From a virus: a stretch of 30,768 nt of DNA. The first letter of the stretch is position 1, and each line of letters opens with the position of its first letter. Positions 11,294 through 18,260 of the stretch are shown here, piece after piece. The stretch lies in IMG/VR virus record IMGVR_UViG_3300036770_001272, positions 1 to 30,768 of that record. One strand, written 5' to 3'. The position numbers and the translations under genes are program-made. The notes beneath the pieces are model-generated. The model was not told the origin of the DNA, ran no database searches, and was given only the letters and a program-made list of their open reading frames with translations.

Positions 11294-11632
11294 ATGGCAC
11301 AAACATATAAACGACTAGGCGCAATTAACCCATCTGCTAATACGCAGACCAATGTGTATGTTGTGCCGGCTGCGACAGAAGCAGTTATCTCTACAATTAC
11401 AATTTGCAACCAGGCAGCAACAAACGCATCGTATAGTTTAATCGTAATGCCGGCAAGTACCTTTGCTTCTCCTGCGGGTGCTGCACACTTTGTAATACGA
11501 GGTGCAACTGTTCCTGCAGCAGACACAATTATTCTTACTGTTGGTTTGACTGCAAATGCTGGTACAGTCATTGCAGCTAATACCAATTCTCCTAATGTTT
11601 CATTTAGTGCATTTGGTTCGGAGATTTCTTAA
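11294..11632 (+). CDS. A-type small beta protein (cassette 1)
   Basis: 112 residues. Conserved blocks shared with the copies at 15438, 19695 and 20048 are 'YKRLGAINPSANTQTNVYVV', 'PAATEAVISTITICNQAA', 'NASYSLIV', 'RGATVPAADTIILTVGLTAN' and the ending 'FSAFGSEIS'. Predicted beta sandwich, no signal or membrane segment. Its TAA shares one base with the ATG of the glycine-rich adhesin (TAATG), so the two are likely translated in a fixed ratio. It is related to a very common family of unnamed proteins of marine T4-like phages. A role as base or partner of the adhesin is inferred from this fixed neighbourhood. Confidence 0.75.
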   Translation: MAQTYKRLGAINPSANTQTNVYVVPAATEAVISTITICNQAATNASYSLIVMPASTFASPAGAAHFVIRGATVPAADTIILTVGLTANAGTVIAANTNSPNVSFSAFGSEIS

Positions 11633-12657
11633 TGACTATTCGTAGAGCAACCGGTTTAACTGGTGGTCAATTTACAGGTGAAAGTGTAAGACCACAAGGA
11701 TATCAATTTCCTGTTGGATTATCAAGTATAACTGCAAATGTTGTTCCTAATACAACATTTTCTCCATCGCCAGCTGTTACTGTATCTGGGGATGGAACAA
11801 ACACTTCGTATACATTTACAAGCTCTGGAACATTAACAGCTGGATTTACTGGTGAAGTTGAAGTTTTAGTTGTTGCTGGAGGAGGTTCTGCTGGCAAAAG
11901 CCAATGTAACTCTTGGTCTGGCGGTGGTGGTGGTGGTGGGTTAGTTTATCATTCTGCATATTCAGTTGCAAATGGAACATCATATACCGCCACAATAGGA
12001 AGTGGAGGAATAAATCCAGGAAGTGTTGGTAGAGGCTCGGATGGAAATCCAAGTTCTATTGCTGGGCCAGGTTCTCCTACGATTACAGCTCTTGCTGGAG
12101 GCGCCGGTGCAGGATTTAATAGCGGACCAACACCAAACCCAGGAGCTATTGGTAGTCCTGGAGGTTCAGGTGGTGGTGGAACCGCAGGATGGGGATTCAC
12201 ATCACCAGGAAGTAGTTCAACCCAATCTCCTTCTGGTGGCGGAACTGGATATGGTTTTGGTGGTGGGGGAATTGATAATGGTGGTTCCCCACACTATGGC
12301 GGCGCTGGAGGCGGAGGTGCTGGAAGTGCTGGCGATGACGCTAGTGGATCCTCAGCTTACGGAGGTGCTGGAGGTTTAGGATTGACCTATTCTATTTCTG
12401 GTTCTGCCGTTGGATATGCCGGGGGTGGTGGTGGAGGAGGTACAAATATGAATCCCCCAAATGGAAATCCAATTAATAGAGGCGTTCCTTTTGGTGCCGG
12501 TCAGTCAAATCCACCTGGCACTGCTGACAATGCAACTGCTAACCGTGGCGGCGGAGGTGCCGGCGCAATCTGCAACAACAATGGTAGCAATGGAGGTTCT
12601 GGTGTAGTCATTATAAAAACAGTTAATATAGCTTTTATTGGATATCGAGTAAACTAA
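11632..12657 (+). CDS. Glycine-rich adhesin-like tail fibre protein (cassette 1, B gene)
   Basis: 341 residues. Order: a short N-terminal anchor with 'RPQGYQFPVGLSS' (residues ~20-32), a beta strand 'VEVLVVAGGGSAG' typical of the Gly_rich_2-type domain, then about 240 residues of poly-glycine blocks (GGGGGGGLVY, PGAIGSPGGSGGGG, GGGGAGSAG). A conserved 'YSISGSAVGYAGGGGGGG' motif lies near residue 252, and the C-terminus is 'GSGVVIIKTVN...YRVN'. Glycine-rich blocks separated by variable loops are how the T-even distal adhesin gp38 displays its receptor-binding loops, so a receptor-binding tip is likely. This is analogy, as no gp38 sequence match is claimed. Paralogues are at 15767 and 20377. 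The stop is separated by one base from the next ATG. Confidence 0.78.
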   Translation: MTIRRATGLTGGQFTGESVRPQGYQFPVGLSSITANVVPNTTFSPSPAVTVSGDGTNTSYTFTSSGTLTAGFTGEVEVLVVAGGGSAGKSQCNSWSGGGGGGGLVYHSAYSVANGTSYTATIGSGGINPGSVGRGSDGNPSSIAGPGSPTITALAGGAGAGFNSGPTPNPGAIGSPGGSGGGGTAGWGFTSPGSSSTQSPSGGGTGYGFGGGGIDNGGSPHYGGAGGGGAGSAGDDASGSSAYGGAGGLGLTYSISGSAVGYAGGGGGGGTNMNPPNGNPINRGVPFGAGQSNPPGTADNATANRGGGGAGAICNNNGSNGGSGVVIIKTVNIAFIGYRVN

Positions 12658-12658
12658 T

Positions 12659-12979
12659 ATGACAAACTGGGCAAAAATAAATGAAAATAATATCGTCACA
12701 CATGTAATTGTAGCTGACGAAGATTTTATTAATTCTGGTGCTGTTGGCAGTTCAACTGATTGGGTGGAATGTATCAATAATGTTTCATCGATTGGATGGT
12801 CATATACAGAACAAGAACAAAAATTTTATCCTCCAAAAGAATATGATAGTTGGATTTGGAATGAAGAATATACCAGATGGGAACCTCCTATTCCTTATCC
12901 AGACCCAAATTTAGAATTAGGTAACGGCGCATATTCTTGGAATGAAGAAGATGGTAATTGGGAAAGAATGGTAGATTGA
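12659..12979 (+). CDS. C-type Trp-rich acidic small protein (cassette 1)
   Basis: 106 residues. Shared blocks with the copies at 16740 and 21194 are the start 'WAKINENNIVTHVIVADEDF', a 'FYPPKEYDSWIWNEEYTRWE' block and a 'YSWNEEDGNWE' ending. It is acidic and rich in Trp and Tyr. This family (start AxINENNxV, later FIPPKPFxSWxLNE, end WNExTxSWxxP) is widespread in marine T4-like phages without an agreed function. It always follows the glycine-rich B gene here by one base, which suggests a dedicated partner such as a chaperone, cap or attachment protein of the adhesin. That is inference. Confidence 0.75.
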   Translation: MTNWAKINENNIVTHVIVADEDFINSGAVGSSTDWVECINNVSSIGWSYTEQEQKFYPPKEYDSWIWNEEYTRWEPPIPYPDPNLELGNGAYSWNEEDGNWERMVD

Positions 12980-13149
12980 GAATATTTGCAACTGAAGAAA
13001 AAAGAGAACAACGAATAGAAATTTGCAAACCATGTGAACACAGAAAAACTCCTAGTGAAGAAAAACTAGGTAAATGCAATCTGTGTCATTGTTTTATAAT
13101 TGCAAAAACAAAATTAGAAATGGCCAAATGTCCTATTGACAAATGGTAG
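12976..13149 (+). CDS. Cys-rich zinc-ribbon-like mini-protein
   Basis: With the TTG at 12976 as start it has 57 residues. That TTG overlaps the TGA of the previous gene (TTGA), a typical coupled junction, with a GGGAAAG ribosome site about 10 bases upstream. The TTG at 12958 would add six residues. Cysteines at 17, 20, 34, 37, 39 and 52 form 'CKPC', 'CNLCHC' and 'KCPIDKW', that is CxxC-13-CxCxC-like-12-CPxxKW. This fits a small zinc-binding fold common in unnamed phage mini-proteins, whose CP..KW ending is recurrent. No catalytic residues are seen. Its role among fibre genes is unknown. Zinc binding is inferred from the cysteine spacing. Confidence 0.65.
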   Translation: MRIFATEEKREQRIEICKPCEHRKTPSEEKLGKCNLCHCFIIAKTKLEMAKCPIDKW

Positions 13150-13151
13150 AC

Positions 13152-13160
13152 GAATAAATA
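13152..13160 (+). promoter_or_regulatory. Late-promoter-like motif GAATAAATA
   Basis: GAATAAATA lies in a 47-base gap between genes, which gives room for a start near 13166 and a ribosome site AAGGAA at 13184-13189 before the ATG at 13197. The spacing is right for a real promoter, although the box differs from TATAAATA in its first bases. Confidence 0.45.
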
Positions 13161-13196
13161 CAATATCATCATTACTTGATTGAAAGGAAATAAAAA

Positions 13197-13595
13197 ATGG
13201 ATGTAAAAGAAGTCGCTAAAAATTTTACTGGTCAATCTGGAATGCCTTATGGAATTGATACTGCAATTAAGGCACTCAGACCAGGTGCAAAGTTTCAGAT
13301 GCAAGCAGGAAATGGAGAGTTTTCGTTTCCTCAATGGTGGGATCCAAATGGTTTGCCAGCTCCTTCCAAAGATGAGATTATGAAAGAGTTTGAGTTTCAG
13401 AAGGCAACCGCAGAATATTATCAGTATGCGTATGACAGATGTGCAAATTATCCTGATGGATTTGAGCAACTAGATATGTTATGGCATGCTGTAAAGAATG
13501 GTGTAGATTTAAAAGATTCAGAATGGTTTAAGGCGATTGATGAAGTAAAAGAAAAGTTTCCTAAACCTGAAGGACAACCTCCAGTTAAAGAGTAA
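13197..13595 (+). CDS. Small acidic protein, putative fibre assembly partner (D-type)
   Basis: 132 residues. It shares the layout of the D-type proteins at 14243 and 19192: 'DTAIKALRPGAKFQMQAGNG' (others: SLRPGAEWSLRGDNLEW), a Pro-x-x-x-E-I turn 'APSKDEIMKEFEFQ' (others: QPTDAEITAEIARL), a long helix ending in 'YDRCANYPDGFEQLDMLWHA' (others: ...EYPSLQEQLDMQYW) and the ending 'IDEVKEKFPKPE' (others: IKTKYPKPE). It is acidic and mostly helical. The arrangement recalls XkdW and tail-fibre-assembly proteins, which sit next to the fibre they fold. It has its own ribosome site (AAGGAA) and a promoter-like box upstream. The tip gene at 13599 follows after 3 bases. Confidence 0.7.
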   Translation: MDVKEVAKNFTGQSGMPYGIDTAIKALRPGAKFQMQAGNGEFSFPQWWDPNGLPAPSKDEIMKEFEFQKATAEYYQYAYDRCANYPDGFEQLDMLWHAVKNGVDLKDSEWFKAIDEVKEKFPKPEGQPPVKE

Positions 13596-13598
13596 TAG

Positions 13599-14246
13599 AT
13601 GGCAATTCAAAGAATAACTTCCGGTATTATCGCAGACGGTGCAATTGTAGCAACCGATATTGCTGATGGTATTGTAACAAATGATAAGTTAGCAGGTTCA
13701 ATTACCTCTGACAAAATTACATCGGTAAGTAATACAGCAATCTCAGGTTTAATACAGGCAGCACAAATTGGTTCTGCAAATGCTTCAGTAATCAATGCAG
13801 GAACATTGGCTAAAGCAAGATTGCCAACCGGTAGTGTTTTGCAGGTAGTTTACGCACAAGCAAACACAACAGTCTCAACAACATCTACTTCATATGTAGA
13901 CACGGGATTTTCTGCGTCAATTACACCAACTTCTGCAACTAGTAAAATTTTAATATTTGGAAGCGCAATTATTCGTGTTGGTACTGGAAGCAATAATTAT
14001 CAACACACAATTTTTAGAAACGGTACGACCGATTTAGCGCCATCTGCCACTCGTGGATTTATACAATGCCGTGATGCTAGTAACAACCAATCGGATTATA
14101 CCCCAGCATTTGCACACTTAGATTCTCCAGCAACAACTAGCGCAATAACTTATAACTGGTATCACAAAAGTGAGGGCGGTGTGTCGGTTTCGTTTTCGAT
14201 TGATAACTCCTTCGCACAACTTACTCTAATGGAAATTGCGGCATGA
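13599..14246 (+). CDS. Tail fibre tip protein, beta-repeat stalk plus knob (E1)
   Basis: 215 residues. Residues 1-45 are the fibre linker repeat (ADGAIVATDIADGIVTNDKLAGSITSDKI, unit ADGxIVxxDI). Residues 45-82, 'ISGLIQAAQIGSANASVINA' and 'GTLAKARLP', form the neck. Residues 80-215 are a beta knob beginning 'VLQVVYAQANTTVSTTSTSY' and containing 'DTGFSASITPTSATSKILI', a motif set found in many environmental phage fibre tips. It ends 'LTLMEIAA'. The neck is nearly identical, even in DNA, to that of the protein at 18464, while the knobs differ. It probably binds a host receptor. Its stop overlaps the start of the D-type gene at 14243 (ATGA). Confidence 0.78.
   Translation: MAIQRITSGIIADGAIVATDIADGIVTNDKLAGSITSDKITSVSNTAISGLIQAAQIGSANASVINAGTLAKARLPTGSVLQVVYAQANTTVSTTSTSYVDTGFSASITPTSATSKILIFGSAIIRVGTGSNNYQHTIFRNGTTDLAPSATRGFIQCRDASNNQSDYTPAFAHLDSPATTSAITYNWYHKSEGGVSVSFSIDNSFAQLTLMEIAA
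13746..13811 (+). repeat. Direct repeat copy 1 (fibre neck region)
   Basis: These 66 bases match 18695-18760 with two mismatches (13760 and 13793), both at third codon positions. They encode the neck of the fibre tip genes at 13599 and 18464. The identity ends where the receptor-binding knob begins. This is the pattern expected from recent duplication or a homologous recombination arm. Confidence 0.9.
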
Positions 14247-14551
14247 TTAATCAGATAACAAAAGCAGACGCTCTTATTTCCCTGCGCCCTGGTGCTGAGT
14301 GGTCTTTGCGTGGTGATAACCTCGAATGGTTAGACCAAAATCAGACGCAACCAACTGATGCTGAAATTACCGCAGAAATTGCTCGCCTAGAAGCAGAATA
14401 CGAAGCCAAATCTTATGCTCGTTCCCGTGCCGCTGAGTATCCATCACTACAAGAGCAACTCGATATGCAATACTGGGATGCCATCAATGGTACAACAAAC
14501 TGGGCAGATGCAATTGCAGCAATCAAAACTAAGTATCCTAAACCAGAATAA
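14243..14551 (+). CDS. Small acidic XkdW-like protein, putative fibre assembly partner (D-type)
   Basis: 102 residues. It has 'ISLRPGAEWSLRGDNLEWLD', then 'QTQPTDAEITAEIARLEAEY' (a Pro-capped helix), 'YPSLQEQLDMQYWDAINGTT' and the ending 'IAAIKTKYPKPE'. It is 4-base-overlapped with the tip gene E1 (ATGA), as the close paralogue at 19192 is with tip gene E3. The family is common beside phage fibres. The W.........PT.AEI pattern recalls tail-fibre-assembly and XkdW proteins. I infer a chaperone or cap role for the tip upstream. No enzymatic motif is seen. Confidence 0.72.
   Translation: MINQITKADALISLRPGAEWSLRGDNLEWLDQNQTQPTDAEITAEIARLEAEYEAKSYARSRAAEYPSLQEQLDMQYWDAINGTTNWADAIAAIKTKYPKPE
14342..14410 (+). 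repeat. Direct repeat copy 1 (D-type gene)
   Basis: These 69 bases match 19282-19350 with six mismatches. They include an uninterrupted identical stretch at 14348-14379 (to 19288-19319) and another at 14391-14410 (to 19331-19350). The offset (4940) is almost the same as that of the fibre-neck repeat (4949), so one E-D segment was probably copied as a unit. Confidence 0.9.
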
Positions 14552-14554
14552 ATA
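14548..14554 (+). promoter_or_regulatory. Late-promoter-like motif ATAAATA before an HNH gene
   Basis: GAATAAATA straddles the TAA stop of the D-type gene. The HNH gene starts at 14560, only 5 bases on, so a message from here would have almost no leader. Possibly chance, but the same sequence recurs at 13152 and 18431. Confidence 0.25.
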
Positions 14555-14559
14555 AACTA

Positions 14560-15261
14560 ATGAATTTACAAGAAGCATTAGAACAACATAAACCATTTTT
14601 AAATAATAAGTATACAAAATGGTACTTGTCTATTGTTTCAAAAGAATGTGATGATAGTTATGTTGAGAGACATCATATTTTACCTAGATGTTTATTTCCA
14701 CAATATGCAAAAAGTGAATGGAATATTGTTAAATTGAGTGCAAGAAAACATTATATTGTTCATGTTTTACTTTATAGAATGTTTGAAAAGAATACCAAAC
14801 AATATGGTAAAATGTTAACAGCCTCACTTAGAATGAAAACACACTCAACGAATAATCGATATGTTAATTCTAGGTTATATGAAATAACAAAAATTAAATT
14901 TTCAAATTATTTAAGAGAAACATTAAGGTGGTCAGAAGAACACAAGACTAGAATATCAAAAAAATTAAAAGGTATTGTTCGTGGACCAATGAGTGAAGAA
15001 ACCAAATTAAAAATGATTGCTACAAAAAAATCAAAAAATTTAGAAAAATCAACATTTATGGTTAAAGATGGTATTCAAAAAAGAGTATTCTTAACCGATG
15101 TGGAAGAATATAAAAAACAAGGTTGGATTCGTGGCACTAAAATGATAAAAACAGAAGAATATAAACAAAAATTAAGTAATGCTACAAAAAAACAATGGCA
15201 AAAAATGAGAGATAATGGTCATTTTGGTAATTTAAAAACTTTAACTGGGACTCAATCGTGA
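14560..15261 (+). CDS. HNH homing endonuclease (copy 1)
   Basis: 233 residues. The N-terminal 'NKYTKWYLSIV' and HNH core 'YVERHHILPRCLF' (His38-His39) with 'KLSARKHYIVHVLL' fit an HNH nuclease of the free-standing homing type. The middle has NUMOD3-like DNA-binding repeats ('SEEHKTRISKKLKG', 'SEETKLKMI', 'TEEYKQKLSNATKKQW'), and there is a 'VFLTDVEEYKKQGWIRGTK' module. It is paralogous to the gene at 25105. It is visibly richer in A/T and in AAA, TTA and AAT codons than its neighbours, a sign of separate origin. It sits exactly between two complete genes. Its TGA overlaps the GTG start of the next gene (GTGA). Confidence 0.88.
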   Translation: MNLQEALEQHKPFLNNKYTKWYLSIVSKECDDSYVERHHILPRCLFPQYAKSEWNIVKLSARKHYIVHVLLYRMFEKNTKQYGKMLTASLRMKTHSTNNRYVNSRLYEITKIKFSNYLRETLRWSEEHKTRISKKLKGIVRGPMSEETKLKMIATKKSKNLEKSTFMVKDGIQKRVFLTDVEEYKKQGWIRGTKMIKTEEYKQKLSNATKKQWQKMRDNGHFGNLKTLTGTQS

Positions 15262-15437
15262 GCTTAACCAAGGTAACACCAGCTTTAATCCAAGTTGCAA
15301 ACAATGTAACTTCTACTACACTTGGCAATTCAACGACAAGTATCTCACTCACATTTGATGAGAGTGGTGTTATTATTGCCGCATCTAACAATACAATCGA
15401 AACAGGTTTTAATCCTTTCTTACTATCAGGAATGTAA
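15258..15437 (+). CDS. Short fibre linker protein, GTG start (cassette 2, L gene)
   Basis: 59 residues, starting MSLTKVTPALIQVANNVTST. It starts with GTG overlapping the HNH stop (GTGA), with a GGGA site 7 bases upstream, and ends in 'NPFLLSGM'. The ending and the 'TFDESGVIIAASN' segment match the end of the L gene at 10481 ('VDQQGRLTSAAN...NILMLSGM'). The codon pattern and perfect packing between the HNH gene and the A-type gene at 15438 support a real gene. It could be a naturally short linker, as at 19492, or the remnant of a longer L gene whose 5' part was lost when the HNH gene arrived. Confidence 0.7.
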   Translation: MSLTKVTPALIQVANNVTSTTLGNSTTSISLTFDESGVIIAASNNTIETGFNPFLLSGM

Positions 15438-15767
15438 ATGGCAACCACATATAAAATTCTAGGTCAGGCCGCACCTACTGCAAATACATTGACAGATGTT
15501 TATACTGTGCCATCTGCAACACAAGCGGTCATTTCAACAATCACTATTTGCAATCAGACGGCAGTAAATGCATCATACTCAATCGCAGTTGCCGCAAATG
15601 GTACCGCAGATGCAAATACACAGTATATTGCCAGAGGTGCTACTGTACCTGCTGCCGATTCAATTTCTTTAACTCTTGGTATTACACTTGATGCATCTGA
15701 TGTTGTTCGTGCAAATACCAATCAATCAAATGTTTCTTTTAACATCTTTGGTTCCGAGATTACTTAA
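15438..15767 (+). CDS. A-type small beta protein (cassette 2)
   Basis: 109 residues. It has the full set of A-type blocks: 'TYKILGQAAPTANTLTDVYT', 'VPSATQAVISTITICNQTAV', 'ARGATVPAADSISLTLGITL' and the ending 'FNIFGSEIT'. It is closest to the copy at 11294. The ATG directly follows the L gene stop, and its TAA shares a base with the ATG of the glycine-rich gene at 15767, repeating the junction of cassette 1. Structural role inferred. Precise function unknown. Confidence 0.75.
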   Translation: MATTYKILGQAAPTANTLTDVYTVPSATQAVISTITICNQTAVNASYSIAVAANGTADANTQYIARGATVPAADSISLTLGITLDASDVVRANTNQSNVSFNIFGSEIT

Positions 15768-16738
15768 TGTCAGTTAAAAAGTTTAACACACAAGCAACTT
15801 TCAATCAGCAAAATTTTAGACCTAGAGGATTTCAATATCCTGTTGGGTTGAGTGGTGTTTTTGCTAATGCAGCTTCATCAATTTTATCCTCATCTCCAAG
15901 TGTTTCAATTAAAGTTTCTGGAAATGATGTAATTTTTAATTTTTCTAATTCTTCAACTCTTACATCTAGTGTTACAGCTGCAAATGTTGAAATACTAGCG
16001 GTTGGCGGTGGTGGAAGTGGAGGCAATGGCTCTGGTGGAGGTGGTGCTGGTGGTTTATTGTATGCTTATGGTTATCCTTTCACAGAAAACACAGTTTATA
16101 CGATAACAATTGGTGCGGGTGCTTCAACTTCAGGTACTTCCGCTAGTAATAGAGGTGCAAACACAACGGTTTCAGGCGGTTCAATTAGTATATCTGCTCA
16201 TGGCGGCGGCGCAGGTGTTCAATCAGGAATAAGTGGCGGTATTCAAAATGGTGGTTCTGGCGGTGGCGGAGCTTGGAGAAATGCTGCACCTGGTGTTGGA
16301 ACAGGAATTCCAGGACAAGGTAATAATGGCGGAAACAACGGCGGTTCTTATCCAGGCGGCGGAGGCGGCGGCGGTGGTGCAGGTGCTGTTGGAAGCAATG
16401 GTCAAAGTGGTGGTACTGCTGGTGCTGGCGGAGTTGGTTTAGCATATTCGATTTCAGGTTCATCAGTTTATTACGCAGGTGGCGGCGGTGGAGGCCACGA
16501 CTTTACTTCTCCAATATCAACCGTTGTACCAAATGCTCCTGGCGGTAATGGTGGAGGTGGAAACGGAACTGGTGGTAACGATACTGGGACAAATAATCCA
16601 GGAACCGCAGGAACTTCAAACCGTGGTGGAGGCGGAGGCGGCGGAGGTTCTAACTTTGGTGCCGGCTATTCTGGAGGTTCTGGTGTTGTAATTATTAAGG
16701 TACAAGATGGCATTTACTCGGAGTATTCTATAAATTAA
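15767..16738 (+). CDS. Glycine-rich adhesin-like tail fibre protein (cassette 2, B gene)
   Basis: 323 residues. The anchor 'FRPRGFQYPVGLSG' lies near residue 20 and the strand 'VEILAVGGGGSGG' near residue 75. Long glycine blocks follow, then the conserved 'YSISGSSVYYAGGGGGG' motif, and the end 'GSGVVIIKVQDGIYSEYSIN'. The two ends match the copies at 11632 and 20377, but the loops between glycine blocks differ in length and residues, as expected for receptor-binding loops under change. It is probably a distal adhesin. One base separates its stop from the C-type gene. Confidence 0.78.
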   Translation: MSVKKFNTQATFNQQNFRPRGFQYPVGLSGVFANAASSILSSSPSVSIKVSGNDVIFNFSNSSTLTSSVTAANVEILAVGGGGSGGNGSGGGGAGGLLYAYGYPFTENTVYTITIGAGASTSGTSASNRGANTTVSGGSISISAHGGGAGVQSGISGGIQNGGSGGGGAWRNAAPGVGTGIPGQGNNGGNNGGSYPGGGGGGGGAGAVGSNGQSGGTAGAGGVGLAYSISGSSVYYAGGGGGGHDFTSPISTVVPNAPGGNGGGGNGTGGNDTGTNNPGTAGTSNRGGGGGGGGSNFGAGYSGGSGVVIIKVQDGIYSEYSIN

Positions 16739-16739
16739 T

Positions 16740-17084
16740 ATGGCACACTTTGCACAAATAAACGAAAACAATATTGTAGTTAATGTAATAAGAGCCACAC
16801 AAGAATTTATTAATACTGGCGCTGTTGGTAATCCTGAAAAATGGATTCAAACATCTTATAATACAGATTCAGGTACCCATTTATTGGGCGGCACTCCTTT
16901 GCGTAAAAATTATGCTGGTATTGGATATACCTACGATGTAGAAAGAGATGCTTTTATTCCACCAAAACCATTTGCATCTTGGACACTAAATGAAGAAAAA
17001 TGTATTTGGGAAGCACCAATAGAAAGACCTTCTTTTAAACATCAATGGAACGAAGAAACCCAATCTTGGGATGCACCAGAATAA
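16740..17084 (+). CDS. C-type Trp-rich acidic small protein (cassette 2)
   Basis: 114 residues. It is the most typical member of the family: 'FAQINENNIVVNVIRATQEF', then 'LRKNYAGIGYTYDVERDAF', 'IPPKPFASWTLNEEKCIWE' and the ending 'HQWNEETQSWDAPE'. The KNYAGIGYTYD block, missing from the copies at 12659 and 21194, is the part most often kept in marine T4-like phages. It follows the adhesin by one base. Function unknown. A partner of the adhesin is inferred from constant linkage. Confidence 0.75.
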   Translation: MAHFAQINENNIVVNVIRATQEFINTGAVGNPEKWIQTSYNTDSGTHLLGGTPLRKNYAGIGYTYDVERDAFIPPKPFASWTLNEEKCIWEAPIERPSFKHQWNEETQSWDAPE

Positions 17085-17088
17085 ACAC

Positions 17089-17095
17089 ATAAATA
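17089..17095 (+). promoter_or_regulatory. Late-promoter-like motif ATAAATA
   Basis: CATAAATAA lies in the 15-base gap before the ATG at 17100. The box is good but very close to the start codon, so any message would be leaderless. Weak call. Confidence 0.25.
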
Positions 17096-17099
17096 AACC

Positions 17100-17522
17100 A
17101 TGGCATACATAGGCAATTACCCAATCTCAGGTACCATTCGTTCCCAGTTTTTTTCTGGTGATGGTTCTACAACAACTTTTAATCTTACATACGAATATGG
17201 CAACGAAGCTTCTGTTCTCGTATTCATTTCTGGTGTTAAACAGAAAACAGATTCGTATGCAGTCATTAATGGTCAGTTAGTTTTTACTGCTCCACCACCA
17301 TCTGCAATTGACAACATTGAAATCATCTATCTTGGTGGTTCTGTTGTCACTACACCATATTTGAGTGCAGATACATATGGTGTGATTCGTATTAATGCAA
17401 ACGAAATCAAAGAAAATGTTACCATTACTACAGGTTATAATGGAAGTTCAGCAGGTCCTTTGACTGTTGCAAACGGATTTACAATAAGCATTGCTAACGG
17501 TTCCACATGGACAATTGTATAA
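17100..17522 (+). CDS. Small fibre protein with one bead-type beta module
   Basis: 140 residues. The start 'MAYIGNYPISGTIRSQFFSG', then 'FNLTYEY...SVLVFISGVKQ' and 'LVFTAPPPSAIDNIEIIYLG', form one copy of the same ~90-residue beta module that occurs twice in the L gene at 10481 ('LTFTEAPPSGTNNIYVIYRG'). The last 45 residues are a short beta segment ending in 'ANGSTWTIV'. It is probably a fibre shaft or adaptor. It precedes the C1q-like tip at 17532 by 9 bases. Confidence 0.72.
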   Translation: MAYIGNYPISGTIRSQFFSGDGSTTTFNLTYEYGNEASVLVFISGVKQKTDSYAVINGQLVFTAPPPSAIDNIEIIYLGGSVVTTPYLSADTYGVIRINANEIKENVTITTGYNGSSAGPLTVANGFTISIANGSTWTIV

Positions 17523-17531
17523 GAGAAAAGA

Positions 17532-18260
17532 ATGGCCGGTAAACTCATAGTCGATACACTACAAACTGAATCAACATTCTTACAGATGAATGTTGGTACT
17601 ACACGCATTGCTACAATGAATGCATCTGGTATTTACAGTAATACCGGCACAAAGATGATTGGTTCTGATGGTTCGATTGGTGCAACTACAGTCGATGGTT
17701 CTGCATTGGTAGACAATACTGTTACGGCTGCTAAAATTGTTTCTGTTGCCAATACACAAATCACTGGTAATATCACAAGTTCTCAGATTGCAGCAAATGC
17801 CGTAACACAAACTGCAATTGCTTCTGGTGTTGCGGGGACTGGTCCAGCGTTTCGTGCCTATAAAAGTGCAGGAGATGGAAACCAAACTGGTTATTCAACA
17901 ACCACATGGACAAAAGTAACTTTTGGTGCAGAAACTTTTGACACCGACAATTGTTTTGCATCATCAACATTTACTCCAAATGTGGCAGGTTATTACAGGT
18001 TTCAATCAACTCTAAATCAAGGAAGTGGTTCAACTACCCGTTGCATTATTGGTCTATACAAAAATGGTTCACTAGTGTCACGGCTTATAGATTTGTCAGT
18101 AACATTTGGTAGCAATAGTAATATTGGGGGTTCTGATATTTTTTATATGAACGGAACGACTGATTATGCTGAAATTTATATATTTCAGGCTGGAGCTACA
18201 GGAGTTTACTTTAGTGAAATTGAAACATACTTTAGTGGTGAACTTGTGAGGGCTGCATAA
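17532..18260 (+). CDS. Tail fibre tip protein with C1q-like head (E2)
   Basis: 242 residues. The N-terminal 'MAGKLIVDTLQTES' anchor is shared with the gene at 18464. Residues 50-100 are linker repeats (DNTVTAAKIVSVANTQITG, ITSSQIAANAVTQTAIASG). Residues ~105-242 look like a C1q/TNF-like jelly roll: 'PAFRAYKSAGDG', 'TTWTKVTFGAETFDTDNCF', 'STFTPNVAGYYRFQSTL', 'IIGLYKNGSLV' and an ending '...YFSGELVRAA'. C1q-like heads form trimers and serve as fibre tips or adhesins. The stop shares a base with the ATG of the XkdW-like gene at 18260. Confidence 0.83.
   Translation: MAGKLIVDTLQTESTFLQMNVGTTRIATMNASGIYSNTGTKMIGSDGSIGATTVDGSALVDNTVTAAKIVSVANTQITGNITSSQIAANAVTQTAIASGVAGTGPAFRAYKSAGDGNQTGYSTTTWTKVTFGAETFDTDNCFASSTFTPNVAGYYRFQSTLNQGSGSTTRCIIGLYKNGSLVSRLIDLSVTFGSNSNIGGSDIFYMNGTTDYAEIYIFQAGATGVYFSEIETYFSGELVRAA

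Noticed and set aside
10942-11586. 214-residue reverse-strand ORF
   Set aside because: It spans the junction of two + strand genes that both have paralogues elsewhere in the window. It is a shadow of repetitive Ala/Thr/Val codons.
12023-12379. 118-residue + strand ORF in another frame of the glycine-rich gene
   Set aside because: Frame-shifted reading of GGN codons gives V/L/E-rich chains. The glycine frame has conserved ends in three paralogues. The same applies to the alternative frames at 16233-16691 and 20771-21076.
12958-12975. TTG at 12958 as start of the Cys-rich mini-protein
   Set aside because: The TTG at 12976 gives the TTGA stop-start overlap seen at many junctions here and leaves the GGGAAAG ribosome site upstream. 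The longer start would place that site within the coding sequence.
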